From: Deltaproteobacteria bacterium | GTDB lineage: Bacteria; Desulfobacterota; Syntrophobacteria; BM002 | Direction: 5' to 3' | Assembly (NCBI GenBank): GCA_019309045.1 | Contig: JAFDGZ010000038.1 | Coordinates: 1-45,323, forward strand | Length of the DNA stretch: 45,323 nt | Part shown: piece by piece, positions 1-7,759 of the stretch | Position numbering within the stretch: position 1 is the stretch's first letter | Layout: each line of letters opens with the position of its first letter | The notes under the pieces: model-generated | Told to the model about the DNA's origin: nothing | Databases searched by the model: none | The model's input: the letters and a program-made list of their open reading frames with translations, nothing else | Translations under genes and position numbers: made by a program

Positions 1-957
1 TACGTTGTTGATCTTTTGCCTGCCGTAGAAAACTGAATGCTTGTAATAAGGCAACAGGAATACAAGATTGGCTCCCTCGCGGGCCTCCCTCAATTTCAGT
101 TTTCCCACGAACCGCTTGATATTATCCTTATTCTGAATGTAGACATGAACTTCGTTGTAGACCGTGTATGGGGCGACAAGATTGGCCCCTGCCTGAAGGC
201 CGAGCCCGTAAGGGATGTCGTCCGGGATCCGGGCAGCAGCCAGCTTGTCTATTATTTCCTCTGGACCTTTTGCCAGACAAAAGTATCGCACTTCCTGATT
301 TCTCTTGTAATTATATTCCCGGCTCCAATCTTCTAGAAGACTCTTGGGATCGCGGAGTTTTATTTTACCACCGATGCGGGATGCATAGTTCCTTTTTTCG
401 AGTTCCTTCGCCATGCGGGAAACAAAACCAGGATCAAGGCCAAGGCTTCTGGCAAGCTCACGAACCCCCCAAAGCTTGTTTATGTCGTAAAGAGCTGCTC
501 TGAGAATAAGCGAGGCCTTGTCGGAAAAAGGCCCCCTTCCCATTCTTTTTTCAGGATAGCGGTTAGGAAAGCCGATCCGTTCTATGTGTAAGCAGTCATA
601 CTTCAGCAAGACATTTCCAGAGAGGTCTATGAAGTAAACACCCTCCTCTTGACATCGCTTCCTTCGATCAGGGCTTAAGTATTTTGCCACCACAAGAGGA
701 ATTATGCACTCAGCCTGCTTTGCAAATGATTTCAGAAGCGATATTTTTGCCTTGAATAGTGAAGCACTCTGCTGTGCTAATATTTCTCCAGCCAATTTGA
801 ACTGCACATCTTTATACGAGACGTGCGCTATGAACTCAGGGTGCCACTCTTTGTCTTTGGAGCCTGGGACCTCAAAGCGGATATTGAGCCCTTCCACAGG
901 GATGAGTTCTTTTATATGGATCTTGAGGTAATCAAATATTTCAAAGTCGTCGTCCAT
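1..957 (-). CDS. AbiEi-family antitoxin/transcriptional regulator, partial (3' end outside window)
   Basis: An open frame of 319 codons runs from ATG at 957 to position 1 with no stop, so the gene continues off the left edge. The middle holds a winged-helix-like stretch (LWGVRELARSLGLDPGFVSR, about residues 162-181). The C-terminal part, ending with HSVFYGRQKINNV, resembles the domain of type IV AbiEi antitoxins in front of their VSD-QLYLDL-type segment. In that family AbiEi represses its own promoter by binding inverted repeats and neutralises an AbiEii nucleotidyltransferase toxin encoded just downstream; here the toxin would lie outside the window. A perfect 16+16 bp palindrome starts 13 bp before the ATG, as expected for autoregulation. 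The ATG has no clear Shine-Dalgarno. The family call is from recognition by eye; another wHTH regulator with the same C-domain remains possible. Confidence 0.65.
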   Translation of the reverse strand, partial: MDDDFEIFDYLKIHIKELIPVEGLNIRFEVPGSKDKEWHPEFIAHVSYKDVQFKLAGEILAQQSASLFKAKISLLKSFAKQAECIIPLVVAKYLSPDRRKRCQEEGVYFIDLSGNVLLKYDCLHIERIGFPNRYPEKRMGRGPFSDKASLILRAALYDINKLWGVRELARSLGLDPGFVSRMAKELEKRNYASRIGGKIKLRDPKSLLEDWSREYNYKRNQEVRYFCLAKGPEEIIDKLAAARIPDDIPYGLGLQAGANLVAPYTVYNEVHVYIQNKDNIKRFVGKLKLREAREGANLVFLLPYYKHSVFYGRQKINNV

Positions 958-970
958 TGCTGTTGCTCAA

Positions 971-1006
971 ATTTATATTGTTGTCCAATCGGACAACAAT
1001 ATAAAT
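971..1006. promoter_or_regulatory. Perfect 16+16 bp palindromic operator
   Basis: ATTTATATTGTTGTCC (971-986) and its exact reverse complement GGACAACAATATAAAT (991-1006) are separated by 4 nt. The element covers the -10 box and predicted start of the promoter for the AbiEi-like gene and ends 13 bp before its ATG. This is the expected position for an operator of an autorepressing antitoxin. Confidence 0.75.
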
Positions 1007-1026
1007 AACAACAACAAAAATGTCAA
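998..1026 (-). promoter_or_regulatory. Sigma-70-type promoter of the AbiEi-like gene
   Basis: On the minus strand TTGACA (1026-1021) is followed after 17 bp by TATATT (1003-998). The -35 is perfect consensus. The -10 box lies in the upstream arm of the palindrome, so a bound repressor would block RNA polymerase. Predicted start near 991, leaving a leader of about 33 nt. Confidence 0.6.
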
Positions 1027-1371
1027 GTAAAAGGATAGATGGGGATGGGCGTAAAATTATAAAATTCTTCTTGCTGAGTTGCTGAGGTAGGCTGCTGGTC
1101 TGCGCCGGTCAACTATCTGATATTCTGAAATAAGCTCTTCAAAGGTGATCTGAGGTTCGCTTCAAGATGATGTTTTTGATGTCAGAAAAGGCTGTGCTGG
1201 AGGCAGGTAGACGGTGGTGGCAACAGCAGGAACCAGGAGTATTCGTGAGTCGATGTTGAACATGGGAAACGCAGCCTCGATTCTCCGGCCACCGATGTGG
1301 TTATGCTGAATCCTGCCATGAGGGGGACGGGACACATCCGATAGTCCCCCTCTGTTCCCCCAAAAAAATGG
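1007..1371. other. Gene-free stretch between the AbiEi-like gene and tRNA-Sec
   Basis: No convincing gene is seen on either strand; short open frames here have no recognisable motif or ribosome binding site. A GC-rich inverted repeat is present: AGGGGGAC (1321-1328) and GTCCCCCT (1344-1351) with a 15-nt loop, resembling a REP-type hairpin. A run of seven T on the minus strand (1362-1368) lies directly after the tRNA 3' CCA and may end its transcript. Confidence 0.5.
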
Positions 1372-1467
1372 CGGAAGTGCATGGGAATCGAACCCACCTG
1401 GGACAGCCCTCACTGCCCCACACCGGATTTGAAGTCCGGGAGCCCCACCAGCGAGCTTGGCACTTCC
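1372..1467 (-). tRNA. selC: tRNA-Sec (anticodon TCA)
   Basis: The minus strand folds as a selenocysteine tRNA. The 8-bp acceptor stem is GGAAGTGC (1467-1460) with GCACTTCC (1380-1373). The anticodon arm is CCGGACTTCAAATCCGG with the UCA anticodon. A long extra arm follows, then a T arm with GGTTCGATTCC. The length of 96 nt, the 8-bp acceptor and the long variable arm are hallmarks of bacterial tRNA-Sec. Discriminator G (1372) and an encoded CCA (1371-1369) follow, then a T run. It inserts selenocysteine at UGA with SelA, SelB and SelD. No selenoprotein gene was found in this window, so its clients lie elsewhere. The 3' end faces the AbiEi-like accessory gene; selC is a classic integration site for islands. 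Confidence 0.95.
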
Positions 1468-1473
1468 GCGAGA

Positions 1474-1502
1474 TATATAACAGATATGTGTTGAGCTGTC
1501 GA
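1474..1502 (-). promoter_or_regulatory. Promoter of tRNA-Sec
   Basis: TCGACA (1502-1497) and TATATA (1479-1474) are 17 bp apart on the minus strand. The expected start is about 1467, the first base of the mature tRNA, so the transcript may need little or no 5' trimming. Confidence 0.5.
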
Positions 1503-1692
1503 GGGCTTTCCCTATCTCCTCAGAGAGCAAAGCAAAATGAGATTGCCGCTAGAGAGCAGTTCACTTCCTTTGATCTCCCAGAGCCAGTGGCGACCTGGTG
1601 CTTCAGGGCATGAGAGTTGAGATTTGCCCAGGCCTCCTTTATGATTACACAATGCATGGAAGAATGAAAATCCACATTGTGGTGAGGCCTGC

Positions 1693-2742
1693 ATGGTAAC
1701 AGGGGAGAGGCAGCTGCAGATAGGCAATGTCATGCTTGGCAAGGGCCTGGTACTGGCGCCCATGGCGGGGATGACGGATGTGAGTTTTCGCCTGATAGCC
1801 AGGGAGCTTGGAGCTGATCTGGTATTTTCGGAAATGGTGAGCGCCGAGGGACTTGTGCGGCGGAATCCAGCTACCTGGCGGCTCCTTTACTGGGACCGCA
1901 GGGAAAAGCCTCTGGCCATCCAGATTTTTGGCTCTGAGGCCGAGGTAATGGCAGAAGCCGCTGGAATTGTAGTTGACCATGGTGCCGACATTGTGGATCT
2001 CAACATGGGCTGTCCTGTAAGGAAAATCTTGCGTCAGGGAGCTGGAGCTATTCTCATGAATGATGTCCAGAAAGTTGCCCGTGTAGTTGAGGCAGTGCAG
2101 AGGTCGGTTGCGGTGCCGGTTACTGTAAAAATCAGGGCTGGTTGGAGCCGCCAGCGGATAAACGCTGTGGAGGTGGCTCAGGCAGCTGCTGCTGCCGGAG
2201 CAGCTGCCATTACGGTTCATCCTCGCACAGCTCAACAAGGATTTGCTGGGAAGGCAAACTGGCAGATAATTCGCCAGGTCAAAGAGGATGTTGATGTTCC
2301 GGTGATTGGCAATGGGGATGTGAGACAGGCCGAACAGGTGGAACAGATGAAGTCTGCCACCCGTTGTGATGGTGTGATGATAGGAAGAGCTGCCGTGGGC
2401 AATCCCTGGATATTCCAGCAAGCCAAAGGCATGGCTGCCGGAGAATCTTGCCCTTTACCGAGCGCGCCTGAACGGTTCTCTGTGATGATGCGTCACCTGC
2501 GGCTCTATCTGGAGAGTCAGCCTGAAGGTGTTACTGTTGCCTGCCTGCGCCGCCGAGTGATGTGGTATACTCGAGGCCTTCCCGGAAGCAGCAAGCTGAG
2601 ACATGTGGTGAGCAGATGCAGGCATACCAACGAGGTACTGAAGCTGGCAAAAGCCTTTTTCGATGAACTGGGACAGCGGCGCTGCCCTGACGAAAGACGG
2701 CACGGGGCTAGAGATCAGCAGCAGATGGGAGAACTGCAGTGA
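1693..2742 (+). CDS. dusB: tRNA-dihydrouridine synthase (DusB type)
   Basis: An FMN-dependent enzyme that reduces uridines in the tRNA D-loop to dihydrouridine. The 349-residue protein has the Dus TIM barrel: LAPMAGMTDVSFR near residue 21 (FMN loop), NMGCPVRK with the catalytic cysteine near residue 100, a TVHPRTAQQGF segment, PVIGNGDV, and MIGRAAVGNPW at the phosphate-binding end. Length fits DusB (about 320-350). The last 4 nt overlap the GTG start of the downstream ispH-ubiA fusion, so the two are probably translationally coupled. The start is preceded by a weak GTGAGG. The C-terminal tail of about 25 charged residues is less conserved. Confidence 0.93.
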   Translation: MVTGERQLQIGNVMLGKGLVLAPMAGMTDVSFRLIARELGADLVFSEMVSAEGLVRRNPATWRLLYWDRREKPLAIQIFGSEAEVMAEAAGIVVDHGADIVDLNMGCPVRKILRQGAGAILMNDVQKVARVVEAVQRSVAVPVTVKIRAGWSRQRINAVEVAQAAAAAGAAAITVHPRTAQQGFAGKANWQIIRQVKEDVDVPVIGNGDVRQAEQVEQMKSATRCDGVMIGRAAVGNPWIFQQAKGMAAGESCPLPSAPERFSVMMRHLRLYLESQPEGVTVACLRRRVMWYTRGLPGSSKLRHVVSRCRHTNEVLKLAKAFFDELGQRRCPDERRHGARDQQQMGELQ

Positions 2743-4490
2743 AGGTAAAAGTGGCGAGAACTGCTGGCTTCTGTATGGGAGTGCGCAAAGCGCTCGAGGC
2801 TGTACTCGCCGCTACTACGGAAGCCTCTGCTACTAAAGAGACCGTTTACACATATGGGCCGCTGATTCACAACAACCAGGTGCTGGAGGTCCTAGAGGCC
2901 CGGGGTGTACGTTGTCTGGAGGAACTGGATGGCACGGACAGCGGCAGAATTGCCATACGGGCCCATGGAATTCCCCCTCAAGAACGAAGGATCATTAAAG
3001 AAAAGGGTTTGAAGATCCTCGATGCTACCTGTCCTAGAGTGGCGAAAGTACAGGGCATTATCAAGAAGCACGCACTGCGCGGCTATGAGGTGGTGATAGT
3101 CGGGGATGACAATCACGCTGAGGTTCTGGGACTGAAAGGCTTCAGCAATAACCGGGCTCACGTGGTCAGCAAAATGGAAGATGTGCAGACACTGCCGCCT
3201 ATGGAGCGCGTGCTGGTGGTGGCTCAGACCACCCAGGATGAAGCAATATTCAATGAAATCGTAGAGGTTCTTCAGAAGCGTTTCCCTGAGGTCATTGTTC
3301 GCAACACTATCTGCGACTCTACCCACAATAGACAGCAAGAGGTGCGCTCACTGAGTAAAGAAGTAGAGGCCATGGTGGTGGTGGGGGGTCGCCACAGCGC
3401 CAACACCAGAAGGCTGGCAGATATTGCCATGGCCTCGGGCGTTCCCACCTTTCATGTGGAGACCGCGGATGAGCTGGACAGAAAGAAATTGAGCGCCTTT
3501 CGGGTCGTCGGCGTTACAGCTGGAGCTTCAACACCCAATTGGCTGATCAGCAGGGTGGTGCGCCAACTGGAGACCATTGAACCAGAGACAGCACATCCAT
3601 TGCCTCGAATCCTGCGGAGGTTCTTCCGCTTTTTGATGGAGAGCAACCTGTATGTTGCTGGGGGTGCCTGCTGTCTGGGCTATGCCACGGCTGTTCTCGA
3701 GGGAGTCAAACCTCGGGGACTGGCTGCGGCTATCACATTCTTGTATGTCTTTGCCATGCATGTGCTGAATCGTTACACTGACAGGGCCGCTCACTTGAAC
3801 GATCCCGCCAGAGCAGGATTCTATGAAAGACACCTTATTCCTTTTGCTGTTGCAGGCATTGTCTCGGTGCTGCTTGCTGTTGGTTGCGCTGCCCTGATGG
3901 GTCTTGAGGTATTATTTGCCCTGGTGGTCATGATTGCCCTCGGCCTGCTCTACAGCATCCGCATTGTTCCAGAAATATGGTTGAGTGCAGTCAGGGTGAG
4001 TAAGTTGAAAGATATTCCCGCATCCAAGACCGTGTTTGTTGCTGGCGCCTGGAGTGCCGTCATAGCGCTGTTGCCAAAGCTCTATGGCGGCCTGCACGTG
4101 CGGCTTTCAACTATCTGCCTGCTGCTGGTGGTTTTTGTTCTTGTTTTCGTGCGATCAGCTATTTTCGATCTGGTAGACATTCAGGGCGACCGGTTTGTTG
4201 GAGAAGAGACTGTACCCGTGGTAATTGGTGAGAAGCGTACAATAAAACTCCTCTTGCATCTGATTTTGCTGATGGCAATTCTTTTGACAGTTCTGCCTTT
4301 ATACGGCCTGTTCACCTTTTTCAGTTATTTGATGCTGGCATCGTGCGCCTATGCAATATTCTGTGTATACACTTACAACCGCAAATTGATGCGACCTGAC
4401 AGCCTTGCCTTTGAGGCTCTAGTGGAAAGCAACTTCTATTTTGCAGGCATATTGGCCCTGCTCTATCAAGTTCTAGCGGCTCGCCTGTGA
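2739..4490 (+). CDS. ispH: IspH (HMBPP reductase) fused to a UbiA-family prenyltransferase
   Basis: One continuous frame of 583 residues. Residues 1-280 are IspH, the last enzyme of the MEP isoprenoid pathway, which reduces HMBPP to IPP and DMAPP. The three 4Fe-4S cysteines are Cys12 (GFCMGV), Cys98 (DATCPR) and Cys192 (NTICDST); His44, His76, His126 and Glu128 sit in the expected LIHN, RAHG and DNHAE contexts. Residues 290-583 are a multi-pass UbiA superfamily domain. Its first Asp-rich motif is unusual (NRYTDR, 344-349, instead of NDxxD); the second is DLVDIQGD (477-484). It would transfer a prenyl chain to an unknown acceptor at the membrane. The GTG start overlaps the dusB stop (GTGA). 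No frameshift or stop lies between the halves, so the fusion looks genuine and functional. Confidence 0.92.
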   Translation: MKVKVARTAGFCMGVRKALEAVLAATTEASATKETVYTYGPLIHNNQVLEVLEARGVRCLEELDGTDSGRIAIRAHGIPPQERRIIKEKGLKILDATCPRVAKVQGIIKKHALRGYEVVIVGDDNHAEVLGLKGFSNNRAHVVSKMEDVQTLPPMERVLVVAQTTQDEAIFNEIVEVLQKRFPEVIVRNTICDSTHNRQQEVRSLSKEVEAMVVVGGRHSANTRRLADIAMASGVPTFHVETADELDRKKLSAFRVVGVTAGASTPNWLISRVVRQLETIEPETAHPLPRILRRFFRFLMESNLYVAGGACCLGYATAVLEGVKPRGLAAAITFLYVFAMHVLNRYTDRAAHLNDPARAGFYERHLIPFAVAGIVSVLLAVGCAALMGLEVLFALVVMIALGLLYSIRIVPEIWLSAVRVSKLKDIPASKTVFVAGAWSAVIALLPKLYGGLHVRLSTICLLLVVFVLVFVRSAIFDLVDIQGDRFVGEETVPVVIGEKRTIKLLLHLILLMAILLTVLPLYGLFTFFSYLMLASCAYAIFCVYTYNRKLMRPDSLAFEALVESNFYFAGILALLYQVLAARL

Positions 4491-4627
4491 ACAGCATATT
4501 TTGTTCCTGTCTATGGTCTTGCAGCAATGGTAAGACGGCTTTCCTGGATGGAACTGGAGGACTGCTTGCACCAGGGGACCGCCTCCGGTTGCTGCTTTTC
4601 TAGAGAAAAAATGGAGGATGTGGCCAT

Positions 4628-5503
4628 ATGGCCCCTGAAGTTTCCGTTATCATACCCACCTACAACAGGGCCAACATGGTTGCTGAGGCAGTAAAGTCGG
4701 TGCTGCTGCAGTCTGGAGTCAGTTTTGAACTGATCGTGGTCGATGACGGTTCAACTGATGGTACAGAGAAAAAACTCGAACCTTTTGGCAGTTCTTTGCA
4801 ATACCACCGTCAGACTCACAGCGGTGTGAGTGCAGCACGCAACAGAGGCGTACAATTGAGCCGGGCACCGCTGCTCGCCTTTTTGGACTCGGATGATCTC
4901 TGGCTGCCCGGAAAGCTTCTTGTCCAGAAAACATTTATGGACAGAAACCCCGGGATGCAGATCTGTCAGACTGATGAACTGTGGTGGAGAAACGGCAGGA
5001 GAGTGAATCCGAAACGCTACCATCAGAAGCCTTCGGGAGACATATTCAGGGCTAGTCTGGAGAGATGTCTGGTTAGCCCATCTGCGGTGATGATCCGCAG
5101 GCCATTCTTCGAGCAGCTGGGCGGCTTCGATGAAGAGTTGCCCATGGCTGAAGACTATGATCTTTGGCTCAGAGCAGCACTTGAGCAGCTGGTGCCGCTC
5201 ATTCGCCAGCCCCTGGTGATCAAACGTGGAGGTCATGCTGACCAGTTGTCCTCCACGCCGGGCATTGACCGATACCGCATAAGAGCACTGGAGAAACTTC
5301 TGCTCAGTGGGAGACTGTCTCGGCAGCAGTACAGTTGGGTTTGGCAAACACTTGAACGTAAATGTCTGATCTATGGGCGGGGATGCCTGAAACGTTCTAA
5401 ATTGGCTGAAGCGAATAAGTATTTGAACAAACCGGCACTCTACTCAACGATGGCTGTTTACCCCCGAAATAAGGACTCCCAGGGAGAGCCGTCAGAAAAA
5501 TGA
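4628..5503 (+). CDS. Family 2 glycosyltransferase
   Basis: A GT-A fold glycosyltransferase of 291 residues. VSVIIPTYNRANMV at the N-terminus and IVVDDGSTDGT near residue 37 form the nucleotide-sugar site. SGVSAARNRGV and AFLDSDDLW (the DxD-like metal site) follow, and GGFDEELPMAEDYDLWLRA near residue 165-185 is the acceptor-side ED motif. It probably adds a sugar to a surface polysaccharide or lipid carrier; donor and acceptor cannot be told. No polysaccharide cluster surrounds it, so it is an isolated gene 138 bp after ispH-ubiA. GGAGG at about 4611-4615 precedes the ATG at a rather long distance. Confidence 0.88.
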   Translation: MAPEVSVIIPTYNRANMVAEAVKSVLLQSGVSFELIVVDDGSTDGTEKKLEPFGSSLQYHRQTHSGVSAARNRGVQLSRAPLLAFLDSDDLWLPGKLLVQKTFMDRNPGMQICQTDELWWRNGRRVNPKRYHQKPSGDIFRASLERCLVSPSAVMIRRPFFEQLGGFDEELPMAEDYDLWLRAALEQLVPLIRQPLVIKRGGHADQLSSTPGIDRYRIRALEKLLLSGRLSRQQYSWVWQTLERKCLIYGRGCLKRSKLAEANKYLNKPALYSTMAVYPRNKDSQGEPSEK

Positions 5504-5591
5504 ACTTGAAAAACGGCAAACCGCCATCCTTCCCAGCGGAGAACCAGGTAGCCATTTTCTTGCTCTAGACAGGAGAGGCCAAATTCAAGCT

Positions 5592-6005
5592 TCAAGAGAC
5601 CGCCTCAGCCAGGGCTTGCCGAATATTCTCCATCTCCCCTTCAGAGTAAGGGTGCACCTCTGGCCACTCCATGACGCCATCGCCTGTGTTTCTGGGAACG
5701 ATGTGGAAATGAGCGTGGTCAATAAGCTGGCCGGCTGCTCTGCCATTATTGAGCAGGACGTTGTATCCTTCATTGCCAAGAACTTTTTCCACTGCAGTGC
5801 CGATTTGCTGCAGCGTCTTTCCCATATCAGTCAGCACATCGGCTGGAATGTCAGCAAAGGTGGCGTAATGGGCCTTGGGAATGACAAGGCAGTGACCTTT
5901 GCTGACGGGGTTGATGTCCAGGAAGGCTAGAACAGTGTCGCTTTCCTTTATTTTCGCCGAGGGAATCTTGCCGTCTACGATCTGACAAAAGATACAGTCT
6001 GGCAT
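5592..6005 (-). CDS. HIT family nucleotide hydrolase/transferase
   Basis: A 137-residue histidine-triad protein. It starts MPDCIFCQIVDGKIPS, typical of HinT-like members with a Cx2C zinc-type pair, has GHCLVIPKAHY near residue 40, and ends with the triad HAHFHIVPR near residue 95-103. Such proteins hydrolyse adenosine phosphoramidates or dinucleotides; the substrate here is not known. The start at 6005 was preferred over the longer frame from 6047 because GGAGGT lies just upstream and family members begin at this methionine. The gene is divergent from glycerate kinase. Confidence 0.92.
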   Translation of the reverse strand: MPDCIFCQIVDGKIPSAKIKESDTVLAFLDINPVSKGHCLVIPKAHYATFADIPADVLTDMGKTLQQIGTAVEKVLGNEGYNVLLNNGRAAGQLIDHAHFHIVPRNTGDGVMEWPEVHPYSEGEMENIRQALAEAVS

Positions 6006-6299
6006 AGTCGTACCTCCATTGCTGTAGTGAGAGATGTATAATGCCAAGGTGGCATTTTACCTGGCTCGCAAAACAGGTGTCAATCCGGTAAATAGGGGAG
6101 ATAATCTGCAAGATTCTCACTGGCTATGGCAGATATCTAGGGAAAAGACAATAACTGAAAGCATTGTATAATAAAAATCTTGCAACAATGGAATGGAATC
6201 AGAGTGCTTGACTTGGGTGGATAAAGAAGATTATTTTGCGGCCTGCACTGGCAGACTATTTATGCGTTGTTTACCTTAACTGGCTCGAGAGGAGTCGAC
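6006..6299 (+). promoter_or_regulatory. Divergent intergenic region with candidate glycerate kinase promoter
   Basis: 294 bp without a gene between the HIT gene (minus) and glycerate kinase (plus). A perfect TATAAT lies at 6167-6172 with AAGACA (6145-6150) 16 bp upstream, a plausible sigma-70 promoter toward the kinase. No other structure was recognised. Confidence 0.4.
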
Positions 6300-7619
6300 A
6301 TGACGAGAGATTTGCGAGAACAAGCACGGCAGATATTGCTAGCCGGCCTCAAGGCAGTGGATCCCGCTGCAGCTGTAAAGCGATATGTGTCAATTCAGGA
6401 CGAGCAATTGACCATTGCGGGGAAAAAAGTCGATTACAGAGGTGGTCTCTGGGTGGTGGGTGCCGGCAAAGGTTCGGCAGCCATGGCGCGAGCCCTGGAA
6501 GAAATCCTGGGTGAGCGAATCAGTGGTGGAGTGGTGGTAACCAAATACGGCTACCTGGAAACGCTGAGCCGAATTGACTTGTATGAAGCAGGCCACCCAA
6601 CTCCTGATGAGAACGGCAACCGTGCTGCCCGCAGAATCATTGAACTGGTTTCAGGACTTGGCGAAGATGATGTGGTGCTGGTTCTCATCTCTGGGGGCGG
6701 CTCAGCACTGCTGCCAGTGCCCGTGGTTGGCGTTTCTCTGGAGGACAAGATGAAGACCACCGAGCTCCTCCTGAAATCTGGTGCCTCTATCCAGGAAATG
6801 AACGCTATACGCAAACATCTTTCTCAAATCAAAGGAGGACACCTTGCCCGCCTCGCCTATCCTGCCCAGGTATTTAGCCTTATCCTCTCTGATGTAGTGG
6901 GTGATCATCTGGATGTGATAGCTTCTGGCCCAACGGTGGCAGACCCGAGCACATACCAGGACTGTCTGGAAATTGTTAGCCGCTACGGTTTACAGGAGGC
7001 ATTGCCAGAGGCCGTAATGGCACACCTGGAGGCGGGCGCGGCCGGAAAAGTTGCCGAGACCCCCAAACCAGACGAGCCTGCCTGCAAGAGGAGCCGTACC
7101 TACCTGGTGGGAACCAACCTGCAGGCCTTAGAAGCTGCCGCGATGGAGGCGGAAAAGTTGGGCAGGCGAACACTCATTCTTTCCTCGCTGATTGAGGGTG
7201 ACACAGGTGAGGCAGCGCGGTTTCATGCGGCAGTGGCGCGGCAAATTGTCCAAAGCGGTCATCCTCTGCCAAGACCTGCGTGTGTGATTTCCGGTGGAGA
7301 GACAACAGTAGTGGTGCGCGGCAAAGGAAAAGGAGGGAGAAATCAACATTTCGCTCTGGAGGCTGCCTTTGCTATTGATGGATTGCCGCAGATATGTATT
7401 CTTTCTGCTGGCACAGACGGTACAGATGGACCTACTGACGCTGCCGGTGCGGTGGTGGACGGCAGTACCATTTCCCGAGCGAGGGCGAAGAATCTAGATG
7501 CACGAGCTTTCCTGGAGAACAATGATTCTTACCATTTTTTCAAGAATCTTGGCGACCTGGTTATGACGGGACCAACAAATACCAATGTCATGGATCTGCG
7601 GATTATATTAGTAGACTGA
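6300..7619 (+). CDS. Glycerate 2-kinase (MOFRL/GckA family)
   Basis: This enzyme phosphorylates D-glycerate to 2-phosphoglycerate, feeding serine-cycle or sugar-acid carbon into glycolysis. The 439-residue protein shows the N-terminal glycerate-kinase domain (VVGAGKGSAAMA near residue 52, ISGGGSALLP near residue 128, ILSDVVGDHLDVIASGPT near residue 200). A C-terminal MOFRL domain follows (GGRNQHFALEAA and SAGTDGTDGPTDAAGA). The ATG at 6300 is chosen over an earlier methionine because GAGGAG lies 7-12 nt upstream. Length matches the family (about 420-450). It stands alone, without sugar-acid catabolic genes nearby. Confidence 0.9.
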   Translation: MTRDLREQARQILLAGLKAVDPAAAVKRYVSIQDEQLTIAGKKVDYRGGLWVVGAGKGSAAMARALEEILGERISGGVVVTKYGYLETLSRIDLYEAGHPTPDENGNRAARRIIELVSGLGEDDVVLVLISGGGSALLPVPVVGVSLEDKMKTTELLLKSGASIQEMNAIRKHLSQIKGGHLARLAYPAQVFSLILSDVVGDHLDVIASGPTVADPSTYQDCLEIVSRYGLQEALPEAVMAHLEAGAAGKVAETPKPDEPACKRSRTYLVGTNLQALEAAAMEAEKLGRRTLILSSLIEGDTGEAARFHAAVARQIVQSGHPLPRPACVISGGETTVVVRGKGKGGRNQHFALEAAFAIDGLPQICILSAGTDGTDGPTDAAGAVVDGSTISRARAKNLDARAFLENNDSYHFFKNLGDLVMTGPTNTNVMDLRIILVD

Positions 7620-7759
7620 ATTGCTCCTGATGCAGCGAGCAGAAGCAGGACAGCATAGAATGCCGGCTGGCCCGATTGGCTGAGCCAGCAATCTCGGTCG
7701 AGATGATATTAGCTATCCAAACGCTTTGTAATTAGATGGCCTCGAGGAGAAAGGATCCC

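Noticed and set aside
1162-1530. Open frames on the minus strand through and beyond tRNA-Sec
   Set aside because: They overlap the tRNA gene, have no ribosome binding site and no recognisable motif.
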